DNA from: Sinohyriopsis cumingii
Lineage: Eukaryota > Mollusca > Bivalvia > Unionida > Unionidae
DNA length: 64,000 nucleotides
Direction of reading: 5' to 3'
Assembly (NCBI GenBank): GCA_028554795.2
Contig: CM068842.1
Coordinates: forward strand, 28,907,077 to 28,971,076
Below are positions 8,120-16,850 of the stretch, piece after piece. The notes beneath the pieces are model-generated. The model was not told the DNA's origin, ran no database searches, and worked only from the letters and a program-made list of their open reading frames with translations. Position numbers and translations under genes: made by a program. Every line of letters begins with the position of its first letter. The first letter of the stretch is position 1.

Positions 8120-9424
8120 ATGTCGCTGAACCCCGAAGGGGTTCAATTACTTCAGCGGATCGCGGAGAACACCACTCCAGTACAAACAAATATGATATCG
8201 ATAACATCAACGAAACCCGAATTCAGTGTAAACTTTCCATCACCGGTTCCAGTAAAGGAAATAGCGCTGGCAAAATTGCGAGTATATCACAGTTGGCCTA
8301 ATATCCGAGCGGACGCATTTAACGGACAACAACCTAATAACTCGCTGGTTTTTGCACGGACAAATAAACCCGATGGGACCCCAGACTGGGAGGAGGTTAC
8401 AATACCAACTGGGTCATACCAAATAGAACAAATCAATAAAGAATTTCAACGCAGGATAAAATCGATCACAGGAAAGGAATCAAAAATCGCTATTACGGTT
8501 CATGAACCGACGTTATCGTGGACGATTGAAATAAGCACACCGGGGTATATGGTTGATATCTATAACAGTTCAATAAGAACCATACTAGGATGGCCTGAGA
8601 ATCCACCTCATAAAACCCCCGCGGACAAGCAATCGTATCATGAGATTAATCCCAATTATCAAAATAAATTGTATAATATGAAAAACGCGTTATTACCCAG
8701 TATATTTGCATTTCAAGACAGGAATAACATGCAATGGTATTTTCAGCATGGGGAAACTCACAACACATTCGTAATTAGTTTAAAGAATATCACTGATATG
8801 TTTGCCGAAATTAATCATTATTACCAATTACAACTAGAACAGCTACGAGAGACAAAAGCACAAAAACACGTTGAGGTGTTAAATCAACTTATATCAGACA
8901 TGGAATATATCAATGAACGAATCGTTAAAGTAATATCCGATAGCAGCGATGATAATAAACAAAAATTCCTAACCGAGTATAATATCGCAGAAACCGATTT
9001 ACCCGATTTCAGGTTTCCAGGATACAACGCGCCAGAACTAAGAAAGTCTCTTAATGATTTTCTCAGTTCATCAACTCATATCCTCAGACACGATAACGGA
9101 GATGATGGTAGGCATATTGCCCCGTACAACGTAAACATCGCATCGGTGATAGCAATCAATCTAGTGTGTGATGCTATCGAAGGGAGTTACCAGGTGGATA
9201 CCAAGCAATCAAATCAAGCTCAACAGGGGTATATCCTTTATTCATTTTCACCAACAGCCCCTCCGGGATTTTTAATCGTTGAGAGTCCGATTAATCCGGT
9301 TTATATGCGATGCCATGATCGGTTTTTAACGAGAATTAATTTTAAACTCACCGATCAGTCAAATAACCTAATTGATCTACAGGAGGAGGAGTTAGTGATC
9401 ACTCTGTTTGTAAGATCATTGTAA
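8120..9424 (+). CDS. Penton-like minor capsid protein with large insertion
   Basis: This 434-residue protein has the two ends typical of Polinton minor capsid (single jelly-roll, penton-type) proteins. An N-terminal half contains IPTGSYQIEQINKEF and a later LGWPENPP segment. A C-terminal segment reads FLTRINFKLTDQSNNLIDL and ends with a short hydrophobic strand. Between them lies a charged helical region of about 130 residues (roughly 205-335) that looks inserted compared with the shorter element-2 homologue (312 residues). It would sit at the capsid five-fold vertices and could anchor the fibre-like protein; this is inference. The ATG follows the previous stop by 5 nt. Confidence 0.65.
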   Translation: MSLNPEGVQLLQRIAENTTPVQTNMISITSTKPEFSVNFPSPVPVKEIALAKLRVYHSWPNIRADAFNGQQPNNSLVFARTNKPDGTPDWEEVTIPTGSYQIEQINKEFQRRIKSITGKESKIAITVHEPTLSWTIEISTPGYMVDIYNSSIRTILGWPENPPHKTPADKQSYHEINPNYQNKLYNMKNALLPSIFAFQDRNNMQWYFQHGETHNTFVISLKNITDMFAEINHYYQLQLEQLRETKAQKHVEVLNQLISDMEYINERIVKVISDSSDDNKQKFLTEYNIAETDLPDFRFPGYNAPELRKSLNDFLSSSTHILRHDNGDDGRHIAPYNVNIASVIAINLVCDAIEGSYQVDTKQSNQAQQGYILYSFSPTAPPGFLIVESPINPVYMRCHDRFLTRINFKLTDQSNNLIDLQEEELVITLFVRSL

Positions 9425-9646
9425 GTAACCACTTAGCAGCAGGGGGGCGATGACATCGACGCGGTCGTCGATGTGCTTACCGGACGCTGACGACGCTGGG
9501 GATCGACGCGCAGAAGGTGTTAATTAAACCAAATGACGATTGGACGATCCCCCAACGACGTCGTCGTTTTTTTTTTACCAGGCGCTGACGACACTAGATC
9601 GTTGAGTGCAGAAAGTAATAATTAAGCAAAATAACGATTGGACAAA
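9425..9646. other. GC-rich repeats with hairpins, end of element 1 or retrotransposon 5' region
   Basis: Two diverged copies of an 80-bp unit (from about 9480 and about 9584; shared GCTGACGAC, AATTAA and ACGATTGGAC) lie here. They are accompanied by the hairpin CATCGAC/GTCGATG (9454-9473) and the palindrome ACGACGTCGT followed by nine or more T. I see no gene. The composition fits element 1, but the region could instead be the 5' UTR of the retrotransposon that follows. Confidence 0.6.
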
Positions 9647-9948
9647 ATGTCCGATTCGCCCCCTCTGCTGCTGGTACAAATGGGAATTTACCACAACAGC
9701 TTAGAATCCAGAGAAATAAACATCCAGGAACTACAAGTACATACAGACACACAGAGGGAAAAAAACCAAACAAGCAGAATCACTAGATCAACTATTAAAA
9801 AAAATGAAACAAAAATCCAGACAATAGAGGATGCTATAAAAAGCAAAGTCACAAAGAACAAAAAACCAATTAAAATACAAACAGAATTAAACATACATCA
9901 TAACGAACAGGGACAAACAACAAGCGTTAGTCCCACACCTACAACGAC
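9647..9948 (+). pseudogene. Retrotransposon ORF1, 5' fragment cut by the Polinton
   Basis: An open frame from the ATG at 9647 reads into the Polinton terminal repeat. Its DNA becomes A-rich from about 9680, like the retrotransposon. The frame is the same as that of the ORF1 portion resuming at 30379, once the Polinton and one copy of the 6-bp duplication are discounted, so this is the N-terminal part of the same ORF1. The first 10-15 codons could instead belong to an element-1 gene, because the exact 5' boundary of the retrotransposon is not visible. No domain is recognisable in this part; it is polar and Thr/Lys-rich. Confidence 0.75.
9943..9948. repeat. Target site duplication, left copy (AACGAC)
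   Basis: AACGAC directly precedes the AGTAGTGAATGG terminus of element 2. The identical hexamer follows the other terminus at 30373-30378. Six bases is the standard duplication length for Polintons. Confidence 0.95.
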
Positions 9949-10000
9949 AGTAGTGAATGGGGGCGCTTTACGGACAATGGGAATTAGCATTAAAAACACC

Positions 10001-10217
10001 CCTGGGTCACTTTACGGACAAGGGAAATTTAACATGGAGAAAAATCGTGGGTCACTTTACGGACAAGGGAAATTGAACATGGCAATAAATCGTGGGTCAC
10101 TTTACGGACAAGGGAATTGAACATGGCAATAAATCGTGGGTCACTTTACGGACAAGGGGAATTGAACATGGCAATAAATCGTGGGTCACTTTACGGACAA
10201 GGGGAATTTAACATGGG
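10001..10217 (+). repeat. Five 44-45-bp subterminal tandem repeats
   Basis: Units begin CGTGGGTCACTTTACGGACA and include AACATGGCAATAAAT. The copies are almost identical and are mirrored in the right terminal repeat (about 30104-30320). Repeated subterminal motifs commonly serve as binding sites for an integrase or terminal-protein complex; that role is inference. Confidence 0.9.
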
Positions 10218-10295
10218 ATTTTTTTTAAAAATTTAAAAAAAATTAAAAAAAGGGGTAGGCAATGGAAAGGCTATCTCTTTTCGAGAAATATGGCT

Positions 10296-10311
10296 GGCCC
10301 TGAAAAGGGCC
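10296..10311 (-). terminator. Histone-like 3' stem-loop in left terminal repeat
   Basis: On the minus strand this reads GGCCCTTTTCAGGGCC: six paired bases, a UUUC loop, a CCAAA-type 5' flank and AGCCA after it. CTCGAAAAGAGA follows about 13 nt downstream. It lies 25 nt after the stop codon of the minus-strand gene 10570-10337, the same spacing as the plus-strand copies elsewhere in the element. Confidence 0.75.
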
Positions 10312-10336
10312 TTTGGGTTTTATGTTAATGTATTCA

Positions 10337-10570
10337 TTAACATAAATGGCACCGCATTGGTCTTCTTCTTGTCCTTAGGCTGCGTCTTACTGTTGGTCCG
10401 TACATCAGCACTCTTTTCAGGCATCCTTGTCTTTCGACGTAGATCCTACGTATCCACAGGCTGGTGTTTGTCCTGTGGACAACGGTCCACTTGGATCTTA
10501 CATACATGAGCAAGTCTGTCCGAAACATCATGGAAGACACAAGGGTGGATGACTCAACTGTAGTCCACAT
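10337..10570 (-). CDS. Small Arg-rich protein of unknown function
   Basis: I do not recognise this 77-residue basic protein, which is rich in Arg (especially residues 38-72), Val and Thr. Three things favour a real gene over a chance frame. A strong TATAAATAAG box lies on the minus strand at 10622-10613, about 45 nt before the ATG at 10570. The first ATG after it opens this frame. A histone-like stem-loop sits 25 nt after the stop. That makes it the left-end counterpart of the right-end module genes. A basic protein of this size might bind nucleic acid, but nothing proves it. Confidence 0.5.
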   Translation of the reverse strand: MWTTVESSTLVSSMMFRTDLLMYVRSKWTVVHRTNTSLWIRRIYVERQGCLKRVLMYGPTVRRSLRTRRRPMRCHLC

Positions 10571-10612
10571 CTTGAAGCGACGAGAACAGGTGAATCAATG
10601 CATTGAACGGCG

Positions 10613-10622
10613 CTTATTTATA
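10613..10622 (-). promoter_or_regulatory. TATA box for the minus-strand left-end gene
   Basis: TATAAATAAG on the minus strand, 43-52 nt upstream of the ATG at 10570. It fits a focused RNA polymerase II promoter. The segment 10623-10789 also holds the palindrome TGACGTCA (about 10720), which may serve the divergent gene at 10790. Confidence 0.65.
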
Positions 10623-10789
10623 GGCGGAGGAAGGATTGAAACGGATTGAGTTCATTTACCAATCCGAACACGCGTTACAGAATTCAGTCAGCTCGCATCC
10701 AATCCGAAGAGAGCAGTCTGTGACGTCACGTAGTCAATATAGATTCGCTAGCGCTTGTGTGCAGTCAGTCTATGCGACAGTGATTCAAC

Positions 10790-11365
10790 ATGACGGAAAC
10801 TCAGAAAACGATCCATTGGGGTGCACCAGCAGGGGAGACTGCCCAAGGGAACTCGGACTTACTTTCAGAAGAGGTGAATTGGGATTTTGTGGATTTTCTC
10901 TCCTCGCAAGAATTTGTTCCGGAACCTTCGTTACCTTCTTCATTACCGCAAGTGGAGAATTTTAGACAGAGACAGAAAGAAGAATTGGAGAAATTTATAC
11001 AACGACAAAAGGAAGCGGAACAGGCTTTTCTCCTACAGCAACAGCAACAAGAAGAAGAGGTAAGAAAAAAACAACAGCAACAACAGCAAGAAGAAGTAGC
11101 AGCAAAGAAACAAGAGGGTGAAAATCAAACGGTCACGGTACTGTTGGACATTTTAGCGGAGTTAAGAAGTCTGAAACAAATGTATCAGACTTCTTTATCA
11201 CGACCGAAGAGAATACGACCTTCCCGAGCTAAACACGTCAACCCTGTGACTAAGCCTACCGTACCACCCTTAGTGATTTCAACCCAATCATCATCAACAT
11301 TACGCAGTCCAGAAGTAGGCCTTGGTCGTGGCAAAGGCATAAGGCAGTTAAAGTTGATTGGTTAA
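10790..11365 (+). CDS. Gln/Glu-rich coiled-coil protein of the left end
   Basis: This 191-residue protein has an acidic, Trp-containing N-terminus (NWDFVDFLSS), a long charged coiled coil with polyQ tracts (about residues 55-115), a short helix (LLDILAELRSLKQMY) and a basic C-terminus (RPKRIRPSRAK). I do not recognise a domain. An acidic/aromatic N-terminus joined to an oligomerisation helix and a basic tail would suit a regulator, but this is speculation. It resembles the right-end module genes in composition and ends 28 nt before a histone-like stem-loop. TGACGTCA at about 10720 is the clearest upstream site. Confidence 0.6.
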   Translation: MTETQKTIHWGAPAGETAQGNSDLLSEEVNWDFVDFLSSQEFVPEPSLPSSLPQVENFRQRQKEELEKFIQRQKEAEQAFLLQQQQQEEEVRKKQQQQQQEEVAAKKQEGENQTVTVLLDILAELRSLKQMYQTSLSRPKRIRPSRAKHVNPVTKPTVPPLVISTQSSSTLRSPEVGLGRGKGIRQLKLIG

Positions 11366-11393
11366 ACTCACCCCTTCACCATGAAGAAAAAAA

Positions 11394-11409
11394 GGCCCTT
11401 TTCAGGGCC
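11394..11409 (+). terminator. Histone-like 3' stem-loop after the 10790 gene
   Basis: GGCCCTTTTCAGGGCC, preceded by A-rich sequence and followed by ACCCA, which is the animal histone consensus flank. CTCGAAAAGAAA follows 12 nt downstream, then AATTTGCCAA and a possible back-up AATAAA at 11460. It lies 28 nt after the stop codon. Confidence 0.85.
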
Positions 11410-11662
11410 ACCCACATTTCTCGAAAAGAAATACAATTTCAATTTGCCAATAACTCAAAAATAAACCCCCACCCATTTTACCCTTATAGTACGTGTCTGT
11501 GTATGAGTGCGTGAGTGTACGTTCTTATTTTAAAATCAAAACTCAAAGACACTTACCTTATATCATTCATTTATTCTTTTCTCCATTTTTTTACAATCCA
11601 ATTAACAATTCACAACATAACACTTTAATAAAAAGTTCATTGATTTCTTCTTTTCTCCTTTT
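11410..11662. other. Convergent 3' region between two genes
   Basis: No gene is visible. It holds the downstream box of the plus-strand stem-loop, AATAAA at 11460-11465 (plus) and AATAAA on the minus strand at 11575-11570, which serves the zinc-knuckle gene. The remainder is AT-rich. Confidence 0.7.
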
Positions 11663-12181
11663 TTAGTCTCTCGGTTTTTTTAATTTCTTCACCCTCACAC
11701 TCTTTTCCTCTTCTTCTTTCTCCTCGCTTTCTTCCCTTCTTCTTTTCTTCTCGTGTTTCTTTGCCTCATTTAAATAGAATTGTCTTTTTTCTTCCTCTTC
11801 TTCCTCTGAAGAATTCCTCTCTTCTTCTGAAGAATTCCTCTTTTCTTCTGACTCCTCTTGTTTCTTTTTTGGGCAATCTGGAGACCAATGTCCTTTTTCT
11901 TTACAATAATAACAGGTATCTTGACTTTTGTCTTTTTTATCCCCTGTTTTTTTTCTTTTTTGACGGTCTGGACACTCTGAAGACCAATGCCCTTTCTTCT
12001 GACAGATATAGCAAGTATCTTGACTTTTATCTCTAAAGGAAGGAGAGTAGTCCGTAGGCTGGTCTGAAGAGAATTTTCTAATGACCCCTCGCAAAGCTCT
12101 GACGAAACGTTCCATCTGGTTAGTCTCTTCCATCGTTGTGCTCGGCTTGAGAGTGAAATGAATAGTGAAAGGACAAGACAC
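11663..12181 (-). CDS. CCHC zinc-knuckle protein
   Basis: This 172-residue protein has a short N-terminal domain (residues 1-50), two retroviral-type zinc knuckles (CYICQKKGHWSSEC and CYYCKEKGHWSPDC) about 30 residues apart, and a highly charged Glu/Lys/Arg tail. CCHC knuckles bind single-stranded nucleic acid, so it probably coats or chaperones viral RNA or DNA. It is the only core gene on the minus strand and diverges from the polymerase gene, with a TATATAAAAG box at 12196-12187 just upstream of its ATG. Minus-strand AATAAA lies about 90 nt after the stop. The knuckles show this is the coding frame rather than the overlapping one. Confidence 0.75.
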   Translation of the reverse strand: MSCPFTIHFTLKPSTTMEETNQMERFVRALRGVIRKFSSDQPTDYSPSFRDKSQDTCYICQKKGHWSSECPDRQKRKKTGDKKDKSQDTCYYCKEKGHWSPDCPKKKQEESEEKRNSSEEERNSSEEEEEEKRQFYLNEAKKHEKKRRREESEEKEEEEKSVRVKKLKKPRD

Positions 12182-12267
12182 ACACCCTTTTATATACGCT
12201 GGTCTGCTATGACTATAAAGTAGTTTATGGTGTTTGAACTTGAGTCATTTGACTTTTTGCTTTCAAG
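12182..12267. promoter_or_regulatory. Divergent promoter, zinc-knuckle and polymerase genes
   Basis: An 86-bp gap contains TATATAAAAG on the minus strand (12196-12187) and TATAAAG on the plus strand (12214-12220). The second is 48 nt before the polymerase ATG. Confidence 0.65.
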
Positions 12268-15200
12268 ATGAAACGATCCCATTCATTCGAGAAGAAAAAA
12301 GAAGAAGAAAGTAAGAGGCAGAAACGTGATCTCTCGCCTCGTACCAGGGCTGAAATCTTGGCACAAATTCATGCCAGTGATTTTGAAGAGGACATGAGTG
12401 AACCAGAATCCGAACCCTCTAAACCAAGTTCATCACCCTTTGTCAACCCTGAAAAGTACTATTCCATTCAAGAGACGGAAAAGCGCTCCTCTAGAAAATT
12501 TAGAACCACGGCTTACAAATACACGGTGAAGTTTAAAGATTTCAAGGCTGAAGTGCCGTTAGAGAAAGCAGAAGTGTTCATCACCGAGGTGTGGGATTCT
12601 TTGCTCACTGCACTCAAGCGACAATGTCAACCCAAAGAAGACGATCGCTTGAGACTTTCCATACAACACGACGGTTTGAAATCCCCTGTTTGGATCGAGT
12701 TTAGCACCCCTGCAGAATTGACTGCTTCCAAAGTCATGGACAAGATTCAACACGTACAACAATCTAATGATCAGTTTGACATCACCGATGGTAAAGCCAC
12801 ACTGGACATGACCCACGTCTCTCCTCCTCAAGGGACAGGACGCAAAAAGATGTTATTGGTGGACGACCTTCGCAACACCAAAAAGAGTCTCGTCCGAATT
12901 AACAACCCTCATGACCAGATGTGTTTAGCCCGTGCCATCGTGGTGGGACGAACCTATGCCAACAAGAACGACACGGTAGAATGGAAAAGAACCTGGGACA
13001 CTATTCAACGTTCCGACCGAGCCAAACAACGAAACGAAGCAGAACTCCTGTTACAACAAGCTGGCCTGTCCAAAGACACACCCTGTGGTATTCCTGAGAT
13101 GCAAAAATTGCAAGATGCCCTAGCTCCACGATACACCTTGAAAGTGCACCCTCAAGAAGTGCGCGGACCTCTGTTGTTTCGAGGCCAAGATTTTAAGGAC
13201 GGAAAATACATTCACCTTTATCATCACGATGACCATTTCGATACCATTACCAGTATCACTGGATTCCTGAGATACTGTTATTATTGTGAGAAATGTGACC
13301 ATGGTTATAACAATCGAGAGCAACACAAGCATTGTGGATCGAAATGCTCAGGATGTTTGGCCTCTTCACCCTGTCTGAGCGAAGGACCAGTGCCTTGTTC
13401 AACTTGTCTGCGTACGTTTGTCAGCCCTACCTGTTACCAACAACATCTGAAAACGCAAGGTTCACAGAAGAAATGCGCTTGTCAACTCCTGAGATTGTGC
13501 CCTACGTGTGGACAAGGCATACGTACCAATAGTGCCAAGGCACACGTATGTTCAGGAAAAAAGAAATGTCACATTTGTCATCACATCGTGGACTTGAAAC
13601 ACGAATGTTACGTGCAAAAATACCAACCCCCACCAGAGAAAGAGGATGGTCACAAGAAGAAAGGCAATTTCATCTTTTTCGATTTCGAATGCATGCAAGA
13701 GACCGGCATTCACATTCCTAATTTCTGCGTGGCTCATCGAGCGTGCGAGAAGTGCATTCAAGAACCTATCTTCAGTCATTGCCCTCACTGCAGCAAGATT
13801 CCCGGAGGGCGTGAAAAAATCTTTCGGGGACCCAACACGTTAGCCGATTTTGCCCAATGGGTCTTAGACCCCGTCGACAAGACGTGGAGCCAAGAGGACA
13901 TCGAACGTTACGGAGATTGTCATCGTCATGCCACGGTGATGGCTCACAATTTCTCCGGATACGATGGACAGTTTCTTTTGAGGTACTATACGGAACAAGG
14001 CACCGAGCGTCCTAAAGTGACTTTGAACGGAGCCAAAATCATTTTCATGCAAGTGGGACAAGTACAGTTTAAAGATTCGATGAGCTATTTGGCCATGCCT
14101 TTGAGTCGAATGCCTAAAACGTTTGGAATGACAGAAATGGCTAAAGGGTACTTTCCACACTTTTTCAATACGGAAGCCAATCAACACGCCGTTCTACCCC
14201 ATTTACCAGAGGCTCACTATTACGACCCCGACAACATGCGTACCGAACAACGAGAAGCTTTCTACGCTTGGTACCAGGCTCACGCCTCAGACCCTTTCGA
14301 CTTTCAGGAAGAAATGCTAAAGTATTGTCGTTCCGACGTGGACATTTTACGGCGTTGCTGTGGAAAATTTCGAGAACTGTTCATGGAACACGGAGGGGTC
14401 GATCCTTTGAAAGAAGCTTGCACCATTGCCAAAGCGTGTTCCTTAGTGTATCGACAACGATTCATGCCTGAAAACACCGTGGCTGTCATCAGCCCTCAAA
14501 CGACCAACTTTGTCAAACGTCAATACTCGGTCAAAGCCTTACGCTGGTTACATTACTTGTGCGACAAGGAAGACAAGTGGATTCAGCATGCCCGCAACGG
14601 AGGGGGCGAAAAGACCATCGGAACGTATTCGGTCGATGGCTGGGACTTAGAAAACCCCAAGATCGTGTACGAGTTTAACGGTTGCTTATTTCACGGATGT
14701 CCCGTTTGTTACCCTGACCGTGGCACTAAAAATCAGTTTTTGCAACGAACCATGGAAGACTTGTACCAGGACACTTGTCAGCGACGCCTAAAGTTAGAAC
14801 AGCAAGGATACCAAGTGGTGGAAATGTGGGAACACGAGTACGATCACCGTTTGAAAACCGATCCCGAGTTTAAACGCCTCGTGGAAAGTTACCAGTTCAT
14901 GGACCCGCTGAACCCGAGGGATAGTTTGTACGGAGGAAGGACCAATGCCACCTGTTTGCTGTACCAAGCCGACGAAGAGAAAGGAGAAGAAATCAAATAC
15001 TTGGACGTGTGTTCGCTGTATCCCTACGTGTGCAAATATTGTCGCTTTCCTGTAGGGCACCCGCAATTGTTAACGGAACACATCGACCTGAAAAACATTC
15101 GACAATACGAAGGCTTGATCAAGTGTAAAGTTTTGCCTCCCACGAACCTATACCATCCCGTCTTACCTCACCATTGTCAAGGCAAATTGATGTTTCCCTT

Positions 15201-16308
15201 GTGCCGTACTTGTGCCGATACGTGCAACCAAGACCAACCTTGTCAGCACAGCCAGGAAGAACGTGCCTTGACGGGAACCTGGGTCAGCGTAGAATTGTTC
15301 AAAGCTATGGACATGGGATACCAACTGTTAGAAGTGTACGAAATTTGCCACTTTCCCAAGACACAACAATACCGCAAGGGTGACCCTACTCAGAAAGGCA
15401 TTTTCGCCGACTACGTGGATGCCTTTTTGAAACTGAAGCAAGAAGCCAGCGGCTATCCTTCCTGGTGTCACACTCCCGAAGACCAAATACAATTCAAAGA
15501 GAAATACTACGAACAAGAAGGCATCTCTTTAGACCACATCGAGAAAAACGAAGGCAGGAGATCGTTTGCCAAAGTGATGTTAAATTGCTTGTGGGGTAAA
15601 ATGGCACAACGACCGTGTTTACCCAAGACGGAATATTTGACAGAACCTTCCCGCTACTTCCAGATGATTCACGACAAAACCAAATGCATGAAACACGTGG
15701 ACGTCGTTCGAGAGAATTTGATCTTGGTCAATTACGAAGAAGATCTGGACTTTGTACAAGACGACCCTTTTGGAAATGTCATCATTGCGGCTTACGTGAC
15801 AGCCCATGCTCGCTTAAAATTGTACGAAGCTTTAGAACTGTTAGAAGAACGCGTCCTGTACTTTGACACGGACAGTTGCATTTACATCCATCACCCGATT
15901 CAACATCACCCTAACATCGAAGGAGACCGTTTAGGAGCCTGGACAGACCAGCATCCCGACGACAAGATTCTAAGTTTCGTCAGTGGCGGTCCCAAAAATT
16001 ACGGCTACGAATACCGTGACAAACAAGGAGAAGTGCACACGACGTGCAAAGTGAAAGGACTGACTCTGAATTATCGTACCAGTCGAGTGGTCAACTTTGG
16101 GGTATTGAAAGAAGCCTTGCAATCGGGAGAGGATGGAAACTTTAAAGTGACCACTCACCAACCGAACAAGATTGTACGTTTACCCACTCACCACATCGTC
16201 AGTCGGCCCTTGGAAAAAGTCTATCAAATCGTGTACCAGAAGCGAGTTCGACTTCCCAATCATTTCACCTTACCGTATGGACACGTTGGTATAAAACATT
16301 GGTTGTAA
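12268..16308 (+). CDS. polB: Family B DNA polymerase, protein-primed Polinton type
   Basis: At 1346 residues this polymerase replicates the linear element. The exonuclease motifs are present: Exo I with Asp472 and Glu474 (FFDFEC), Exo II with Asn561 and Asp566 (NFSGYD), Exo III with Tyr686 and Asp690 (YCRSD). So are the polymerase motifs: A with Asp913 (DVCSLYP), B with Lys1102 and Asn1106 (KVMLNCLWGK), C with Asp1200 and Asp1202 (FDTDS). All catalytic residues are kept. A long N-terminal extension holds the Polinton-type segment NNPHDQMCLARAIVV (about 210) and a Cys/His-rich zinc region (about 335-455). Terminal inverted repeats together with this family imply priming from a terminal protein. 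Confidence 0.95.
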   Translation: MKRSHSFEKKKEEESKRQKRDLSPRTRAEILAQIHASDFEEDMSEPESEPSKPSSSPFVNPEKYYSIQETEKRSSRKFRTTAYKYTVKFKDFKAEVPLEKAEVFITEVWDSLLTALKRQCQPKEDDRLRLSIQHDGLKSPVWIEFSTPAELTASKVMDKIQHVQQSNDQFDITDGKATLDMTHVSPPQGTGRKKMLLVDDLRNTKKSLVRINNPHDQMCLARAIVVGRTYANKNDTVEWKRTWDTIQRSDRAKQRNEAELLLQQAGLSKDTPCGIPEMQKLQDALAPRYTLKVHPQEVRGPLLFRGQDFKDGKYIHLYHHDDHFDTITSITGFLRYCYYCEKCDHGYNNREQHKHCGSKCSGCLASSPCLSEGPVPCSTCLRTFVSPTCYQQHLKTQGSQKKCACQLLRLCPTCGQGIRTNSAKAHVCSGKKKCHICHHIVDLKHECYVQKYQPPPEKEDGHKKKGNFIFFDFECMQETGIHIPNFCVAHRACEKCIQEPIFSHCPHCSKIPGGREKIFRGPNTLADFAQWVLDPVDKTWSQEDIERYGDCHRHATVMAHNFSGYDGQFLLRYYTEQGTERPKVTLNGAKIIFMQVGQVQFKDSMSYLAMPLSRMPKTFGMTEMAKGYFPHFFNTEANQHAVLPHLPEAHYYDPDNMRTEQREAFYAWYQAHASDPFDFQEEMLKYCRSDVDILRRCCGKFRELFMEHGGVDPLKEACTIAKACSLVYRQRFMPENTVAVISPQTTNFVKRQYSVKALRWLHYLCDKEDKWIQHARNGGGEKTIGTYSVDGWDLENPKIVYEFNGCLFHGCPVCYPDRGTKNQFLQRTMEDLYQDTCQRRLKLEQQGYQVVEMWEHEYDHRLKTDPEFKRLVESYQFMDPLNPRDSLYGGRTNATCLLYQADEEKGEEIKYLDVCSLYPYVCKYCRFPVGHPQLLTEHIDLKNIRQYEGLIKCKVLPPTNLYHPVLPHHCQGKLMFPLCRTCADTCNQDQPCQHSQEERALTGTWVSVELFKAMDMGYQLLEVYEICHFPKTQQYRKGDPTQKGIFADYVDAFLKLKQEASGYPSWCHTPEDQIQFKEKYYEQEGISLDHIEKNEGRRSFAKVMLNCLWGKMAQRPCLPKTEYLTEPSRYFQMIHDKTKCMKHVDVVRENLILVNYEEDLDFVQDDPFGNVIIAAYVTAHARLKLYEALELLEERVLYFDTDSCIYIHHPIQHHPNIEGDRLGAWTDQHPDDKILSFVSGGPKNYGYEYRDKQGEVHTTCKVKGLTLNYRTSRVVNFGVLKEALQSGEDGNFKVTTHQPNKIVRLPTHHIVSRPLEKVYQIVYQKRVRLPNHFTLPYGHVGIKHWL
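16290..16297 (+). promoter_or_regulatory. TATA box for the first BIR gene
   Basis: TATAAAAC lies inside the last codons of the polymerase gene, 43 nt before the ATG at 16333. Confidence 0.5.
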
Positions 16309-16332
16309 GAGGATAGTTACCCCACCAGAAAG

Positions 16333-16791
16333 ATGACTTCGCCACAGCAAGAATCGAGTGAGAAACCTGATGAGAACTCCAAGTTCAAACCCTACCATTT
16401 TCCAGTCTTCTTACCTGACTATTGTGATTGTGCCCGTCGATTGGACACGTTTCAGAAATGGTCTACGGATAGGGAAGGATTACCTTCTTCGCATGTTTTA
16501 GCTAGAACAGGATTTGTCTACTTGGGACCTGAGTCAGGATTGGGATACGAGGTACAGTGTTTCGCTTGCGGACTGAAGTTACGAATGGATCTATGTATCT
16601 ATAAAGATTCAGCTATTCTGGAGCATACTCGATGGTCTCCGAATTGCCCTTACCTTTCTATGGCCTTTCCACCCATCACACTACGGTACAATGTTGACGG
16701 TACCTTAGAGACGGTACCTTCCAGAACAGGACATAAAAAACGTAAAAAAGGAAAGATGTACAAGTTGGAGACTGCATTGAGACTAGTATAA
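16333..16791 (+). CDS. BIR-domain protein, short form
   Basis: This 152-residue protein contains one baculoviral IAP repeat (residues about 20-120). Visible features are RLDTFQKW, a short helix, ARTGFVYLG, the CFAC zinc pair, and EHTRWSPNC carrying the His and Cys ligands. The spacing between CFAC and the His is slightly longer than usual, and the segment has lost the usual acidic/aromatic residues, so ligand binding may differ. There is no RING or second BIR. Such proteins usually block caspases or other cell-death steps; the target here is unknown. The C-terminus is basic. It pairs with the BIR gene at 16851. Confidence 0.8.
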   Translation: MTSPQQESSEKPDENSKFKPYHFPVFLPDYCDCARRLDTFQKWSTDREGLPSSHVLARTGFVYLGPESGLGYEVQCFACGLKLRMDLCIYKDSAILEHTRWSPNCPYLSMAFPPITLRYNVDGTLETVPSRTGHKKRKKGKMYKLETALRLV

Positions 16792-16794
16792 AAA
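16787..16794 (+). promoter_or_regulatory. TATA box overlapping the upstream stop codon
   Basis: TATAAAAA contains the TAA stop (16789-16791) of the first BIR gene and lies 57 nt before the ATG at 16851. The same overlap recurs at 20148 and 21134. Confidence 0.7.
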
Positions 16795-16850
16795 GGGGGC
16801 TATGGTCAAGATCGATAGTTCATTGTGACTACCAAGACCGAGCGAACAAG

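Larger units (their letters stand above)
1..9640 (+). mobile_element. Element 1: partial Polinton/adintovirus-like element, right-hand part
   Basis: A run of closely packed plus-strand genes includes a jelly-roll major capsid protein, an adenain-type protease, pX- and pVI-like proteins, a penton-like protein and a fibre-like protein. This is the virion gene set of Polintons and adintoviruses. No polymerase, integrase or packaging ATPase of this element lies in the window, so they are either further left or lost. The left end is outside the window. The right end is not resolved: GC-rich repeats at 9425-9646 run into an A-rich retrotransposon near 9650-9680. The proteins differ strongly from those of element 2, so this is a separate lineage. 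Confidence 0.85.
9949..10321 (+). repeat. Left terminal inverted repeat
   Basis: About 373 bp match the complement of 29999-30372. The outer part contains the motif CTTTACGGACAA and five tandem copies of a 44-45-bp unit (10001-10217). The inner part contains an A/T tract and the histone-like stem-loop, on the minus strand here. Confidence 0.95.

Noticed and set aside
9549-9575. Palindrome plus T run as a transcription terminator
   Set aside because: In eukaryotes this does not act as a bacterial-type terminator; it may be part of the repeats and was only described.
10464-10649. Plus-strand 61-residue frame in the left-end region
   Set aside because: It is antisense to the minus-strand gene with TATA box and stem-loop, and has no promoter or downstream signal of its own.
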